Part shown: one piece after another, positions 8,299 through 17,141 of the stretch
Layout of the letters: each line of letters begins with the position of its first letter
Numbering within the stretch: position 1 is the first letter of the stretch
Assembly (NCBI GenBank): GCA_019313915.1
Contig: JAFDAJ010000017.1
Coordinates: forward strand, 1 to 45,779
Direction: 5' to 3'
DNA: 45,779 nucleotides
Origin: Deltaproteobacteria bacterium
Lineage (GTDB): Bacteria > Myxococcota_A > Polyangia > Polyangiales > Houyiibacteriaceae
Position numbers and translations under genes: made by a program
The notes under the pieces: generated by a model
The model's input: the letters and a program-made list of their open reading frames with translations, nothing else
The model's database searches: none
Told to the model about the DNA's origin: nothing

Positions 8299-9012
8299 GT
8301 GATTGAAGTCGAGGCTCTCAGCAGGCGGTACGGAAGCCGACTCGCGGTAAACGAAATTTCCTTCCGTGTGGAACCGGGGGAAATCGTTGGTTTCCTGGGT
8401 CCGAACGGCGCAGGCAAGACGACGACACTCCGCATGCTGACCGGCTATCTCGCGCCAACGTCAGGCACGATTCGGATCGACGGCATCGACGCGGTGAAGA
8501 ACTCGATTCGAGCGCGCGAGCGCCTCGGGTACATGCCGGAAGGTGTTCCGCTGTATCGCGAGATGCGCGTGTACGAGTACCTGCGCCACCGGGGCGCGCT
8601 CAAGGCTGTTCCGAATATCGCCGAAGCTATGGACCGCTCCCTCGACCTCGCAGGTGTCGCAGACGCGCGTACGCGAATCGTTGGCCAGCTCTCCAAGGGC
8701 TACCGGCAGCGTGTTGGGCTCGCCGAAGCGCTCATCGCCGATCCGCCGATTCTAATCCTCGATGAACCTACCTCCGGCTTGGATCCCAACCAGGTCCGAC
8801 ACTTCCGTGAGGTCGTACGGAGCTTCAGCGGCAAGAAGACTGTCCTGCTCTCGAGCCACATCCTGTCCGAAGTCGAGGCGGTGTGTGACCGGGTGATCAT
8901 CATTCGAGAAGGCCAGAAGGTCGCGGATCTCGCGCCCGGCGATACAGAAACTAGCCTCGAAGACATATTCGCCGAGCTCACGACCGCGGGAAGTCCAGAG
9001 GGCGCGTCATGA
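8299..9012 (+). CDS. ABC transporter ATP-binding protein, GldA-like
   Basis: This is a 237-residue ABC ATPase: Walker A GPNGAGKTTTLRML, signature LSKGYRQRVGLAEAL, Walker B ILILDEPTSGLDPNQ and switch His in LLSSHILSEVEAVCD. It should power the membrane protein encoded next, with which it overlaps by four bases (ATGA). The combination with a GldF-type permease and a GldG-like protein is the GldAFG arrangement known from Bacteroidetes gliding genes and found in many other phyla. Start: GTG at 8299 gives the usual IEVEALSRRYG opening; GTG 8278 is possible. An imperfect hairpin at 8271-8294 sits just before the chosen start and could affect translation. Confidence 0.92.
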   Translation: MIEVEALSRRYGSRLAVNEISFRVEPGEIVGFLGPNGAGKTTTLRMLTGYLAPTSGTIRIDGIDAVKNSIRARERLGYMPEGVPLYREMRVYEYLRHRGALKAVPNIAEAMDRSLDLAGVADARTRIVGQLSKGYRQRVGLAEALIADPPILILDEPTSGLDPNQVRHFREVVRSFSGKKTVLLSSHILSEVEAVCDRVIIIREGQKVADLAPGDTETSLEDIFAELTTAGSPEGAS

Positions 9013-9752
9013 AGGGCGCATGGGTCGTCTTGAAGCGAGAGCTCGGGGCGTTCTTCGTCTCGCCGCTGGCATACGTGGTGCTCACCTCGTGGTTGATATG
9101 GAACGGCGTCGTATTCTGGGTGCTCACCGAGTTCTACTCTCGCAACGCGGTCTCTTCGGGCGCGTCGACACCACTGTCTGGTTTTTTCGGCGGCAGCGCA
9201 CTCTTCTTCATCCCGCTTCTGGTTTTTGTCCCGGTCCTCACGATGCGTCTGGTCGCTGGCGAGAAGCAGTCGGGCACGATCGAGACGCTACTGACGGCGC
9301 CGGTCTCCGAGGCGTCGGTCATCTTCGGCAAGTACGGCGCGTCGCTCGTGATGTGGTGCGTGTTGTGGATCCCAACGATCATCTATGCCTGGATCATCAG
9401 CCAGCACGGAAGCGTCGACTGGGGCGCCACGGCGGCCAGTTACTTCGGGATATTTTGCCTCGGCGCCTATTTCATGGCCATCGGTTTGTTGATGAGCGTG
9501 GTTGCACCCACCCAGATCATTGCGGCGGTGCTGTCGTTCGTTGCGCTTGGAGTCCTGTTCACCGTAGGCATCGGTGAGTTCGTTCTCGACGGCACGGCGC
9601 GCGAGGTCTGTGCGTATTTGAGCATGTGGGGCCACATGCAGAGCTTCTCCAAGGGCGTGGTCGACACACGGTACCTCGTGTTCGATTTCTCGGTCGCCGT
9701 CCTCGCGGTCGGCTTGAGTGTCGGTGCCTTGAAGGCGAGGAAGATCGGGTGA
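9009..9752 (+). CDS. ABC-2 type transporter permease, GldF-like
   Basis: The 247-residue integral membrane protein has about six hydrophobic segments. It opens with KRELGAFFVSPLAYVVL, the usual start of GldF/ABC-2 permeases, and carries RLVAGEKQSGTIETLLTAPV, the cytoplasmic coupling segment of this family. It should form the channel driven by the ATPase encoded upstream. Its start overlaps the ATPase stop (ATGA) and its stop overlaps the next GTG start (GTGA), so all members are probably made in set proportion. The transported substrate cannot be told from sequence. Confidence 0.9.
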   Translation: MKGAWVVLKRELGAFFVSPLAYVVLTSWLIWNGVVFWVLTEFYSRNAVSSGASTPLSGFFGGSALFFIPLLVFVPVLTMRLVAGEKQSGTIETLLTAPVSEASVIFGKYGASLVMWCVLWIPTIIYAWIISQHGSVDWGATAASYFGIFCLGAYFMAIGLLMSVVAPTQIIAAVLSFVALGVLFTVGIGEFVLDGTAREVCAYLSMWGHMQSFSKGVVDTRYLVFDFSVAVLAVGLSVGALKARKIG

Positions 9753-11245
9753 GCGCGCAACCCCGCACCCGCCTGAATCTCGTGCTCACCGTCGTGCTGG
9801 GTCTGGTGGTTGCCATACTGGTCAACTACCTCTCCGCCCGTCACTACAAGCGATGGGACTGGACCACACATGGCCTCTTCACGCTGTCCGACCGTAGCCA
9901 CCAGGCGCTGCGGGAGCTCGAGCAGGACGTTCAGATCTACGTCTTTCTCGGACGTGACGAGCAGGACTTCGCGGACATCGAGACGCTGCTCGAAGAGTAC
10001 AAAGCCGTCACCGACAACATCACCGTCGAGTGGGTGGATCCCGATCGCGATCGGGCGCGCTACCAGGCGCTCGCCGACAAGTTTGGGATCGACAGCTGGC
10101 TCGCCGGCGACGTGACGCTTTCCCAGGTGCCCGTCGTCGTGACCAGCGGCGACCGCAAGTGGAAGGTGGAGCGCCATCAGCTGATCGTCGAAGACTTCGA
10201 GACCTTCGACGATGCCGGCGGCCACAAGCTCGATCTGCAGTCCGAGCGAGCACTGACCGGCGCCATCCTCGAAGTGACGACTGGCGAACCGACGAAAGTC
10301 TGCGTGAGCGCCGGCCACGGTGAGTGGGAGGTGGGAGCCTACGGGGACCGCAGTTTGGACGCGGTAGCGCGCGAGCTCGAGTGGGAGAAAATCGAGGTCG
10401 AGCCGTTCGAGGTTCGCACCGATGACGTTCCCGAATCCTGCGATGCCTTGTTTGTCATCAGCCCACAGCGCCTGTTCTCCGCCGAGGAGGTCGCTGTCGT
10501 GGATCGCTACCTCGCCTCCGGTGGCAACGTGCTCCTCGCGTTCGATCCCGTGCTCAAGAAGGAAGCGCTGACGCCAACCGGGTTCGAAGCCTCCCTCGCA
10601 GAGCGCGGCATCCTCGTCGGGGGCGACCTCGTCATCGAGAACGAACCCGCGCAGCAGCTGCCGGGCAACCCAGGCGACCTGTTCCTCGTCACCAACCACG
10701 GAACGCATCGTCTGGTCGACACGATCCGGAAGCGCGGAGGCGGCATCCTCTTGGCGGTGGCGCGCTCGGTAGACGTGGCCGGCGGAAGCGAAACGGAAGT
10801 TCTGTTTCGGACCAGCCTCAACGCGGTCGCGGAAACCGACATCTCTCGCGCGATCGACCCGAACGCCAAGGGAGAGCCGACACCGCCGAGCGCGGTGCCG
10901 CTCGCAGTCGCTTGGGAGTACATCCCGCCACTCGGCGACGATTTGACGCCCGTGAAGATTGAGGGACCAACCCCGGGCCGCTTGATGGTGGTGGGTGACA
11001 GCGACTGGATGAGCCCCGAGCTCCTCGACAATCCGCAGCTGTCGAACATCGACCTCCTCTCGTCGACAGCCGGTTGGCTCACGCAGCGCGAGGCACTGAT
11101 CAACATCGCGCCACGCAAGACCAATGCGCGGGCGGTCATCATGAGCGACGCGGATCTACAGAATCTACTGTTCCGGGTCGTGGTGATGCTGCCGCTGGCA
11201 GCGTTCATCGCCGGCTTCGGTGTGTGGTGGCCGAGGCGTTCATGA
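9749..11245 (+). CDS. GldG-like ABC-associated membrane protein
   Basis: The 498-residue protein has an N-terminal membrane anchor (LVLTVVLGLVVAILVNYLSA), a large periplasmic region starting RHYKRWDWT...FTLSDRSHQAL as in the Gldg/ABC_transp_aux family, and one C-terminal membrane segment ending in WWPRRS. The GGNVLLAFDP and MVVGDSDWMSPE stretches match the ThuA/GATase-like fold of this family. It probably forms part of the transporter complex on the outer face of the inner membrane. The GTG start at 9749 was chosen because it overlaps the permease stop and gives the expected N-terminus; a longer frame from 9626 would overlap the permease gene heavily. Confidence 0.88.
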   Translation: MSAQPRTRLNLVLTVVLGLVVAILVNYLSARHYKRWDWTTHGLFTLSDRSHQALRELEQDVQIYVFLGRDEQDFADIETLLEEYKAVTDNITVEWVDPDRDRARYQALADKFGIDSWLAGDVTLSQVPVVVTSGDRKWKVERHQLIVEDFETFDDAGGHKLDLQSERALTGAILEVTTGEPTKVCVSAGHGEWEVGAYGDRSLDAVARELEWEKIEVEPFEVRTDDVPESCDALFVISPQRLFSAEEVAVVDRYLASGGNVLLAFDPVLKKEALTPTGFEASLAERGILVGGDLVIENEPAQQLPGNPGDLFLVTNHGTHRLVDTIRKRGGGILLAVARSVDVAGGSETEVLFRTSLNAVAETDISRAIDPNAKGEPTPPSAVPLAVAWEYIPPLGDDLTPVKIEGPTPGRLMVVGDSDWMSPELLDNPQLSNIDLLSSTAGWLTQREALINIAPRKTNARAVIMSDADLQNLLFRVVVMLPLAAFIAGFGVWWPRRS

Positions 11246-11850
11246 GCGCGCGCACCCCAATCATCCTGTTGGTCGTCGCGGCTATCTTGTTGGCCTACGT
11301 ACTGCTGTTCGAACGAGGCCGTCCCGGGCGCACCGAAATCGACTCGCGGTCTGGTTTGCTGCTGGAGGCTCTCGTGCGGGAGCGGATCACCCGCGTCCGC
11401 ATCGCGTCGGGCGAGGAGCGCATCGCGCTGCTCCGGCAGGGCGAGGGGTTCGACGAGACCTGGACCCTCGAAGAACCAAAGCAAGCGCCAGCCAATCTGG
11501 AGGCCATCGAGAACTACCTCCGCAACTGGGAGTTTGCGATACCCGTACGCACGCTGCAGAGCCCCAGCGCGGAGGACGTACGAAACTTCGGGATCGACAC
11601 GCCGAAAGCGGAGGTCACGTTCGAGATGGGACGTGCAAAAGTGAGAGTGTCCCTGGGTTCAGGCTCCCCGGTAGACGGAGGCGGCTACATACGCATCGAC
11701 GACCGCCGCGAGATAACGGTGGTCAACGACGACGTCGTCGCGCTCTTCGCCCGCACCGCCGACGCCTTCGAGCTCAAAGGAGACGCAGGCGCACCGGACC
11801 TATCGGAACTCATCGACGCGCAAGAAGACGCCGCGGTCGCCGCGCCCTGA
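11242..11850 (+). CDS. DUF4340 family membrane-anchored protein
   Basis: The 202-residue protein has one N-terminal membrane segment (PIILLVVAAILLAYVLLFE) and a soluble domain built of repeated beta units, with WTLEEPKQAPANLEAIENYL and the typical NFGIDTPKAEVTF (GL/GId-x-P) motif. DUF4340 proteins commonly sit next to GldG-like genes; their role is unknown. It overlaps the GldG-like gene by four bases (ATGA), so it is the last member of a four-gene unit at 8299-11850. At 202 residues it is shorter than many DUF4340 proteins, which often carry two or more domain copies. The stop directly abuts that of the convergent lipoprotein gene. Confidence 0.85.
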   Translation: MSARTPIILLVVAAILLAYVLLFERGRPGRTEIDSRSGLLLEALVRERITRVRIASGEERIALLRQGEGFDETWTLEEPKQAPANLEAIENYLRNWEFAIPVRTLQSPSAEDVRNFGIDTPKAEVTFEMGRAKVRVSLGSGSPVDGGGYIRIDDRREITVVNDDVVALFARTADAFELKGDAGAPDLSELIDAQEDAAVAAP

Positions 11851-12447
11851 CTACTTCGCTTTGGCGAGCGTGTCGTGGGAGGTGTATTCCAGCAACCCGT
11901 TGCTCGTGTTGAAGCCACCCGCCGAGATCAGCGTGAAGTGACCCTTCACGCGCACCTTGTTGCCAACTTTGAGGTCCCTAGGCACCACCACCGCCCCGGC
12001 GATGGTGGTCGTCTTTCGCCCGCGTCGAGCGCGTGTGAGCTGTTCCTGGTTGTCGGCATAGCCCACGACGAGCAACTGCTCTGCCCGATCGGTCTGGTCG
12101 GCAGTGTCCGCAATGAACATGTGCGGCGCGGCGACCTTGGGGCATTCCTCTTTCTTCCGCTTCTTACAAGCCGGTGGCTCATAGATGTCCATGATGTAGC
12201 CGCTCACGGAGAGGTCGGTGTCGAGCACCTTGGCCGGTCGCAGACGAAGACCGTACACGCTGTACGACTCATCTTCGTAGGTCGTTGGAAACGGTGGCGG
12301 CGGAAGCGTCGGAACCTCCGGAAGGTCCGGGACGATTTCGGGTAGTTGTTCGGCCTCAACCTCGGGCTCCGAAGCGGACGTAATCTGTTCGCAACCGGCG
12401 CTCAGCAGCACCCCGGCCAGCATCAGGCCTATTAGACGAGCTCCCAT
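11851..12447 (-). CDS. Lipoprotein with possible OB-fold domain
   Basis: The 198-residue protein starts MGARLIGLMLAGVLLSAGC, a clear lipobox with Cys19. A Pro/Glu-rich spacer (to about residue 55) precedes a beta-rich domain: DLSVSGYIMDIYEPPACKK..., then HMFIADT, LLVVGYADN and LKVGNKVRVKGHFTLI. The phrases VSGYI, IAD and GNKVRVKGHF are reminiscent of OB-fold nucleic-acid- or sugar-binding domains, but I cannot name the family. ATG at 12447 follows a strong ribosome site (GGGGGG six bases upstream). It lies 50 bases after the HEAT-repeat gene on the same strand and may be cotranscribed. Confidence 0.8.
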   Translation of the reverse strand: MGARLIGLMLAGVLLSAGCEQITSASEPEVEAEQLPEIVPDLPEVPTLPPPPFPTTYEDESYSVYGLRLRPAKVLDTDLSVSGYIMDIYEPPACKKRKKEECPKVAAPHMFIADTADQTDRAEQLLVVGYADNQEQLTRARRGRKTTTIAGAVVVPRDLKVGNKVRVKGHFTLISAGGFNTSNGLLEYTSHDTLAKAK

Positions 12448-12497
12448 GTTCCCCCCTGTCTCGAACAAAGTAACACGACGGATTCGCAAGGGACAAT

Positions 12498-13946
12498 CTA
12501 GCGGCCGGCCTGCGCGCACCCACCGTCCTCGGGTAGGGGCTGTTCAAGCGCCATTTTCAGCGTGGGCGGAACCCCTTCGGTCCGTCGGAGCTGTTCGACG
12601 GCTGACTCGGCTTCTGAGCTCCCCAGGGTGCGTAACGCCTCGATCGCGTGAGCGGCGTTGTTGAGGTCCTCGGTGAGCGCGTTGCTGGGCGCAGCTCGCA
12701 TGATGATGCGGAGCAGGGCTTCGACCGCGTCGGTACGGCAGTGGGCAACCACGTAGCCGATGGCCGCCTGGGTCACCGAAGGCCACTCGTTCTGAGCGCG
12801 CAGCCGTCTGTGGACGCGGTCCCAGCCTTGGTCATGCGAAGAGGCGGCGAGGACCTCGATCGCCGCAGCGCGGACCACCGACATGGAGTCGTCGACCGAT
12901 GCGACGATCACGGGGAGCGCATCGCCCTCGGTTCGTAGGCTCGTCACGGCCTCCGCGCGAACCATGGGCCAGGTGTCACGACGGGCGAGCGAGGCACGCT
13001 CCACCAGGGTGCCGGGGTCACCTGACAGTGCAGCCGCAGCGCGGGCGCGGACTCGCGGGTAGGGGTCGCTCAGCGCACCCCGCGCATCCTCACGATGCCC
13101 ACGCGCGGTGATGGCATCGACCGCCGCTTGGCGAAGCATCCACTCCTCTGGGCTAGCAAGTTGGCTTCGAACCCACCGGTCGACGTCGGCGCTTGCACCG
13201 GCCGCTGCGGCACTTTGAAGCAGTCGCCACTTGGCGGCGAAGTCGATCGACCCCATCAGCGCGTACTCGACGAACGCGGCGATGATGTTGCGGTACTCGT
13301 CGAGCGAGGAGAGGCCCATTGCGGCGCTCGCAACCGAGGCCGCCGAAGGTCGGCTCGAGAGCCACGCGCGAAGCCGTTGCTTTGGATCTTCATCCGAACG
13401 CTGCACCGCAGTTCCAAGCGCGCTGCGGAGCCCGTGCCGGTCCGCGCCACCGGGAGTGGCGATCGCTTCGAGCAGCGGCTCGATCGCGAAGCTGGGCGCG
13501 GTGCGCGCCAACAACGACGCCGCGCCGTCACCGACGATTGGGTCCGGCAAGAGAACGACCAACCCATCAAGTCCCTGGGGTTTGGTGCGCTGCAGGACCT
13601 GGAGCGCGCGATTGCGGAGCTCCTCGTCTTCAGAGCGACCCGCTTCAACCAAGGCTTCTATGGCTGCGTCGTGCTCCCGGGCGAGCTGGGAGAGGGCGCC
13701 GAGGGCACGCTTGCGCCCGAGCAACGAAAGCGACGGCCACGCATCGCGGATCTGCTTGGCCGCCCGCGCGCCGCCCACTTGGAGAACGTAAATCGCGGCA
13801 GTTGCCTGGTCATGATCGGCATCCAGGCTCCGGACCGCTTCCGCGATCACCACGGGATCCGGCGAGGCAGACGCGGTGCCGACCCAGGTCGCCAGCGACA
13901 CGAAAGTGGCTAAAGCAATAGCGCTTCTGCGTTTCGTCGTTCCCAC
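12498..13946 (-). CDS. Exported HEAT-repeat protein
   Basis: From GTG 13946 the product is 482 residues with a signal peptide (RRSAIALATFVSLATWVGTA, cleavage near SAS). The rest is almost wholly helical with repeated units of about 30-35 residues: LVEAGRSEDEELRNRALQVL, DPYPRVRARAAAALSGDP, ARRDTWPMVRAEAVTSL, VDDSMSVVRAAAIEVL. These are HEAT/PBS-lyase-like repeats forming a solenoid for protein binding, here in the periplasm. No catalytic motif is visible. A longer form from 14063 lacks a leader at its start and was rejected. The partner is unknown; the lipoprotein gene immediately downstream is a candidate. Confidence 0.83.
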   Translation of the reverse strand: MGTTKRRSAIALATFVSLATWVGTASASPDPVVIAEAVRSLDADHDQATAAIYVLQVGGARAAKQIRDAWPSLSLLGRKRALGALSQLAREHDAAIEALVEAGRSEDEELRNRALQVLQRTKPQGLDGLVVLLPDPIVGDGAASLLARTAPSFAIEPLLEAIATPGGADRHGLRSALGTAVQRSDEDPKQRLRAWLSSRPSAASVASAAMGLSSLDEYRNIIAAFVEYALMGSIDFAAKWRLLQSAAAAGASADVDRWVRSQLASPEEWMLRQAAVDAITARGHREDARGALSDPYPRVRARAAAALSGDPGTLVERASLARRDTWPMVRAEAVTSLRTEGDALPVIVASVDDSMSVVRAAAIEVLAASSHDQGWDRVHRRLRAQNEWPSVTQAAIGYVVAHCRTDAVEALLRIIMRAAPSNALTEDLNNAAHAIEALRTLGSSEAESAVEQLRRTEGVPPTLKMALEQPLPEDGGCAQAGR

Positions 13947-14831
13947 TCGATCACCATTCCGTCCCGCGCCTCTAGCATGCGGTCCACCCCATGAAGGAAA
14001 TCCTGGCGTTGGAGCCTTCGTGCGGAGCAGGCAGCGACCCCCGATGGCAGCCTGGGGTGGCAAGTGCAGTATCCACTCCGAGCCCCATAGTGGCTAGAAC
14101 AGTAGCCACCAGCATGCAGCGAATGCCCTGGGCGACACCCAATCGACCAAGCTCCGGGCCCCATGTACCTCGACCCGAACGCGGGAAGCGACCTCACCCG
14201 AGGCTATCGGGGCAGGGTTGAGGGCTAGAGCAAGAGGACGTGAGCAAGCGCTTTTGCCCGGAATTCACTCACAACGCTGAGTTGAAGCTTGGCCCTCAGG
14301 TTAGCTCCAAGGGCCTGCGAAAGCGCTCTGATTGAGGCCGCGAAAAGGAGAAGCCGGACGATCTGTATCGCCGACGGGCTGGGGAACGCGAGCACGGCAG
14401 GAGGCGTCTGAGCGCCCCATTCGCCCTCTAAACTGTGTAAGAACGGTCCAACCACCTATGCGTGGCTGTCGATGGCGGCAGCGGAAATCAACATGGTTGC
14501 GAGGGCCGGTGCGAGTGGCGCTAGCCCTAGTCAAACCGATTCCAGTAACTCGCGATGAGCAGGATTCTCACTGGAATTTCCCCGCAGAAACACGTCGAAT
14601 ACCCCTTCTCAATGGTGCCTCAGGACCCATATACTTTGAGATACCCCACGACAAAGCCACCTGTTCGAAAAACTGATTCACGCGTCCTCCGCATTCCGGC
14701 ACGGTGCGTGCATCACCATTTGACTCGAACGAATGGTTCGCGCTCGGTGGAAGAGCCGGGCGGTCTCGAGTGTTCAGCCAGTATGCGGGGTGCCACACAT
14801 CGCGGGGCGCCACCGGAAGGCGAGAGGGAAA
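13947..14831. other. Gene-free 885-bp spacer with several inverted repeats
   Basis: No frame here has a ribosome site, leader or recognisable motif. Structured spots: a 7-bp stem at 14090-14096/14103-14109 with a 6-base loop; an outer 8-bp pair at 14247-14254/14320-14327 (AGCGCTTT and its complement) that encloses a 6-bp hairpin at 14291-14296/14310-14315. A TATACT hexamer at 14630-14635 could be the -10 of the sigma-factor promoter, but no good -35 lies 16-18 bases upstream. An undetected small RNA or a decayed gene is possible. I see no tRNA. Confidence 0.4.
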
Positions 14832-16241
14832 ATGGCAAGACAGGCAGCGACAAGACAGGCAGCGACAGGACAATCCCGGAGGAAGAGCCAGGTGCGGGCC
14901 AAGGTATCCAAGCAATCGGAGCCAAAGGCTGAGACCGAGGTTCAGAAGCCCGCCGAAGCCCAAGCGAAGCCCGGCCAGCCCACTGGGGGGGCCGAGCCCA
15001 GCAAGGAGCAGCTCGAGAAGGCTCGCGTCGAGAGCGAGAAGGCTCTCAAGGAGTTCGAGCGCCAGGGCGCCGGAGATTCGACGCTCACTCGGTACTTCCG
15101 GGAGATGATCGGCCATCGCGTGCTCACGCCTCAAGAGGAGATTGAGGCGGCCAAGCAGGTTGAACGCCTCGAAATTGCCTACTGGGAGGCTCTGCTCAGC
15201 TACCCGTCGTGCTTCGAGAGCGTTGCCTCCGTCATCGAGGCGCGCGTCGAGGATCAGCCGCTCCCCGAGCTCGTGTCATTGCGCAAGCTCTGTAAGAGCG
15301 CAAAGGCCGAGAAGCTCGGCAAGCGACAGGAAACACGTTGGAACGACGTCTGTCTCCAGCTCTCGACCAAGATGCGCGAGCTCGATAGCGACCGTCTCTT
15401 CGTCCAGGAGTCGGACCGCGCGGTACACCGCCTTGCCGGCGACTTCGCCGACGAGCGGGACATCGTCGGTGACTACGTGCGCATGACACCCACGTTCAAA
15501 CGGTACTTGCAACACGTCCGCGGCGCGCAAAAATCACAGCAGCGAGCGAAGAACCGCTTCGTCGCGGCGAACCTGCGCCTCGTGGTTTCGATCGCCCGCC
15601 GCTACAACCGTGGCCGGCTCCCGCTCATCGACCTCATCCAAGAGGGCAACATCGGTCTAATGAAGGCCGTCGAGCGCTTCGACCACAACCGTGGTTACCG
15701 CTTCAGCACCTACGCTTCCTGGTGGATTCGCCACGCGATCAGCCGCGCACTCGCCGACAAGGGCCGTGCGGTTCGTATCCCGGTGCACATGCTCGACACG
15801 TACAACCGCGTTGCGCGTGCCACCCAGGCCATCGCGACCCGGACCGGCAACGAGCCGACGCCCGAAGAGCTCGAGAAGGAGACCGGCATCGCTGCCGAGA
15901 AGCTCGAGAAGATCAAGGGCTACTGGGCCGAGACTCCGTTCTCCCTCGACCGTCCGGTCAACGATGAGGACGGCCGTAAGTTCATCGACTTCCTCGAAGA
16001 GGAAAACGTGCCGACGCCGTACGAGCAGCTCGTCTCCCGCAAGTGGAGCGACGAGGTGCGCAGGCTCCTCGACACGCTGACCCCCATGGAGGCCCGCATC
16101 CTCCGCTGGCGCTTCGGCCTCGACGACGAGGACGAGCTCACGCTCAAGGAGATCGGCGACAAGTACAACCTGTCACGCGAACGAATCCGGCAGCTGCAAG
16201 AGCAGGCGCTGGGCAAGATTCGGCGACAGATCAAAGAGTAG
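14832..16241 (+). CDS. Sigma-70 family RNA polymerase sigma factor, RpoD/RpoS-like
   Basis: The 469-residue protein has an extended, Lys/Gln/Ala/Pro-rich N-terminus (to about residue 70) without region 1.1. Region 1.2 follows ([20 protein letters not shown]), then region 2 with [40 protein letters not shown] and [20 protein letters not shown], region 3 ([31 protein letters not shown]) and region 4 with the helix-turn-helix [20 protein letters not shown]. It should recognise standard -10/-35 promoters. Missing region 1.1 and a non-standard region 4 favour an alternative (group 2) factor over the housekeeping one, which I infer. ATG 14832 follows GAGAGGG. The first codons carry a perfect 15-bp tandem duplication (14836-14865). 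Confidence 0.92.
   Translation: MARQAATRQAATGQSRRKSQVRAKVSKQSEPKAETEVQKPAEAQAKPGQPTGGAEPSKEQLEKARVESEKALKEFERQGAGDSTLTRYFREMIGHRVLTPQEEIEAAKQVERLEIAYWEALLSYPSCFESVASVIEARVEDQPLPELVSLRKLCKSAKAEKLGKRQETRWNDVCLQLSTKMRELDSDRLFVQESDRAVHRLAGDFADERDIVGDYVRMTPTFKRYLQHVRGAQKSQQRAKNRFVAANLRLVVSIARRYNRGRLPLIDLIQEGNIGLMKAVERFDHNRGYRFSTYASWWIRHAISRALADKGRAVRIPVHMLDTYNRVARATQAIATRTGNEPTPEELEKETGIAAEKLEKIKGYWAETPFSLDRPVNDEDGRKFIDFLEEENVPTPYEQLVSRKWSDEVRRLLDTLTPMEARILRWRFGLDDEDELTLKEIGDKYNLSRERIRQLQEQALGKIRRQIKE
14836..14865 (+). repeat. Perfect 2 x 15-bp tandem repeat in the sigma-factor 5' end
   Basis: The unit CAAGACAGGCAGCGA occurs twice head to tail (14836-14850 and 14851-14865), starting two codons after the ATG. 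It encodes RQAAT twice. The unit length is a multiple of three, so gain or loss of a unit would change protein length without shifting frame. Confidence 0.85.
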
Positions 16242-16263
16242 GCGGCAACGCTTACAGAGACGA

Positions 16264-16293
16264 AACGCCGGCGAGGGACACCCCGCCGGCGTT
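16264..16293 (+). terminator. Probable terminator hairpin after the sigma-factor gene
   Basis: Bases 16264-16273 and 16284-16293 form a perfect 10-bp GC-rich stem with a 10-base loop, 22 bases after the sigma-factor stop. No T-run follows (ctcaatt), so intrinsic termination may be weak or Rho-assisted. Confidence 0.55.
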
Positions 16294-16325
16294 CTCAATT
16301 CACCGACACCCACTGAATCAACCCT

Positions 16326-16347
16326 TTGAAAAAGGGGACTGACCCCT
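16326..16347 (+). repeat. REP-like short palindrome, copy a
   Basis: TTGAAAAAGGGGACTG at 16326-16341 is identical to the reverse complement of 17359-17374. Bases 16333-16337 and 16343-16347 form an AGGGG/CCCCT stem with a 5-base loop. It lies between the sigma-factor terminator and the CBS gene. With its inverted partner it brackets the CBS gene and copy 2 of the 188-bp element. The sequence style resembles extragenic palindromes spread by REP-associated tyrosine transposases, but no such gene is present here. Confidence 0.7.
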
Positions 16348-16417
16348 CTTGTTGACGCTGGCGCCGCCACACTTGATGGGCGCTCTCATCCCGCATACTC
16401 TCGCTCTAGGGATGCCG

Positions 16418-17128
16418 ATGGGTTCGAAGGCTCCGTATTACGAGTTCGAGATTCGCGTCCGTCAGACGCTGACGGCGGATGGGAGCACCTCCTCGTACTC
16501 CACGGTCTACTGCCCACCGCAGATGCGCACCGTGCGGGTCAACGAGTGTGTCGAATGCGAGGAGTACATCGGGCTGTCTTTCGACCGCGAGGAGCGAAGT
16601 GGGCTACTGCATTGCTACGAGAGCAACGCGCCAACGCCACGGCAGTCCCTTAGGCGTCTGCTACAGGCAGGAGAACGCGAAGGGTTCTTGCGGAAGCTTC
16701 ACCAGCGCGCCGATTGCACGCCGGTGTCACGCATCATGAGCCTCAATGTGCAATGCGTAACCGAAGACGTGAGCCTGCCCGCGTTAGCGAGTTGCTTGCT
16801 CGATGGCGGTTACAGCGGTGCTCCGGTGGTCGATGGCGAGGGCACGCCCGTGGGGGTCGTGTCCAAGACAGACCTGCTCCGGCATGGCGTGACGCCGGAT
16901 GATCGAGTGAGAGACATCATGACTTCGATGTCGTTCACACTGCACGAGGACCAGACAGTCTCGAACGCTTCGGCCTTGATGGCGTACGAGGGAATCCATC
17001 GGCTTCCTGTCGTCGACGCAGCGGGAAAGGTCGTCGGACTGTTGTCGTCGCTGGACATCTTGCACTGGTTGGCCTGCAAAACAGGCAACGCCGTCCCAGC
17101 CCCACGCTCCCGCAGAAATCGCAACTGA
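16418..17128 (+). CDS. Zinc-ribbon-like plus CBS-pair protein
   Basis: The 236-residue cytoplasmic protein has a Cys-bearing N-terminal half (VYCPP..., NECVECEEYIGL..., GLLHCYES), probably a metal site. Two CBS domains follow (residues about 115-225): VSRIMSLNVQCVTEDVSL..., GVVSKTDLLRHG, then VRDIMTSMSFTLHEDQTV..., IHRLPVVDAAGKVVGLLSS. CBS pairs bind adenine nucleotides and act as energy or ligand sensors; no effector domain is attached, so it probably regulates a partner protein. ATG 16418 is best placed behind TAGGG; ATG 16412 is also possible. The gene lies between inverted REP-like repeats with the 188-bp element 13 bases after its stop, so the whole block may have moved or recombined as a unit. 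Confidence 0.87.
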   Translation: MGSKAPYYEFEIRVRQTLTADGSTSSYSTVYCPPQMRTVRVNECVECEEYIGLSFDREERSGLLHCYESNAPTPRQSLRRLLQAGEREGFLRKLHQRADCTPVSRIMSLNVQCVTEDVSLPALASCLLDGGYSGAPVVDGEGTPVGVVSKTDLLRHGVTPDDRVRDIMTSMSFTLHEDQTVSNASALMAYEGIHRLPVVDAAGKVVGLLSSLDILHWLACKTGNAVPAPRSRRNRN

Positions 17129-17141
17129 CGCACCGGAGATC

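Noticed and set aside
9467-10708. A 413-codon minus-strand frame opposite the GldF/GldG-like genes
   Set aside because: It crosses two well-supported genes in antisense and shows no motif.
14630-14635. TATACT as the promoter -10 of the sigma-factor gene
   Set aside because: No acceptable -35 lies 16-18 bases upstream, so it is mentioned only as a possibility in the spacer entry.
14568-15134. A 188-codon minus-strand frame with Leu-rich stretches opposite the sigma-factor start
   Set aside because: The Leu-rich look comes from complementing the Lys/Ala/Gln-rich N-terminus; it has no signal peptide or ribosome site.
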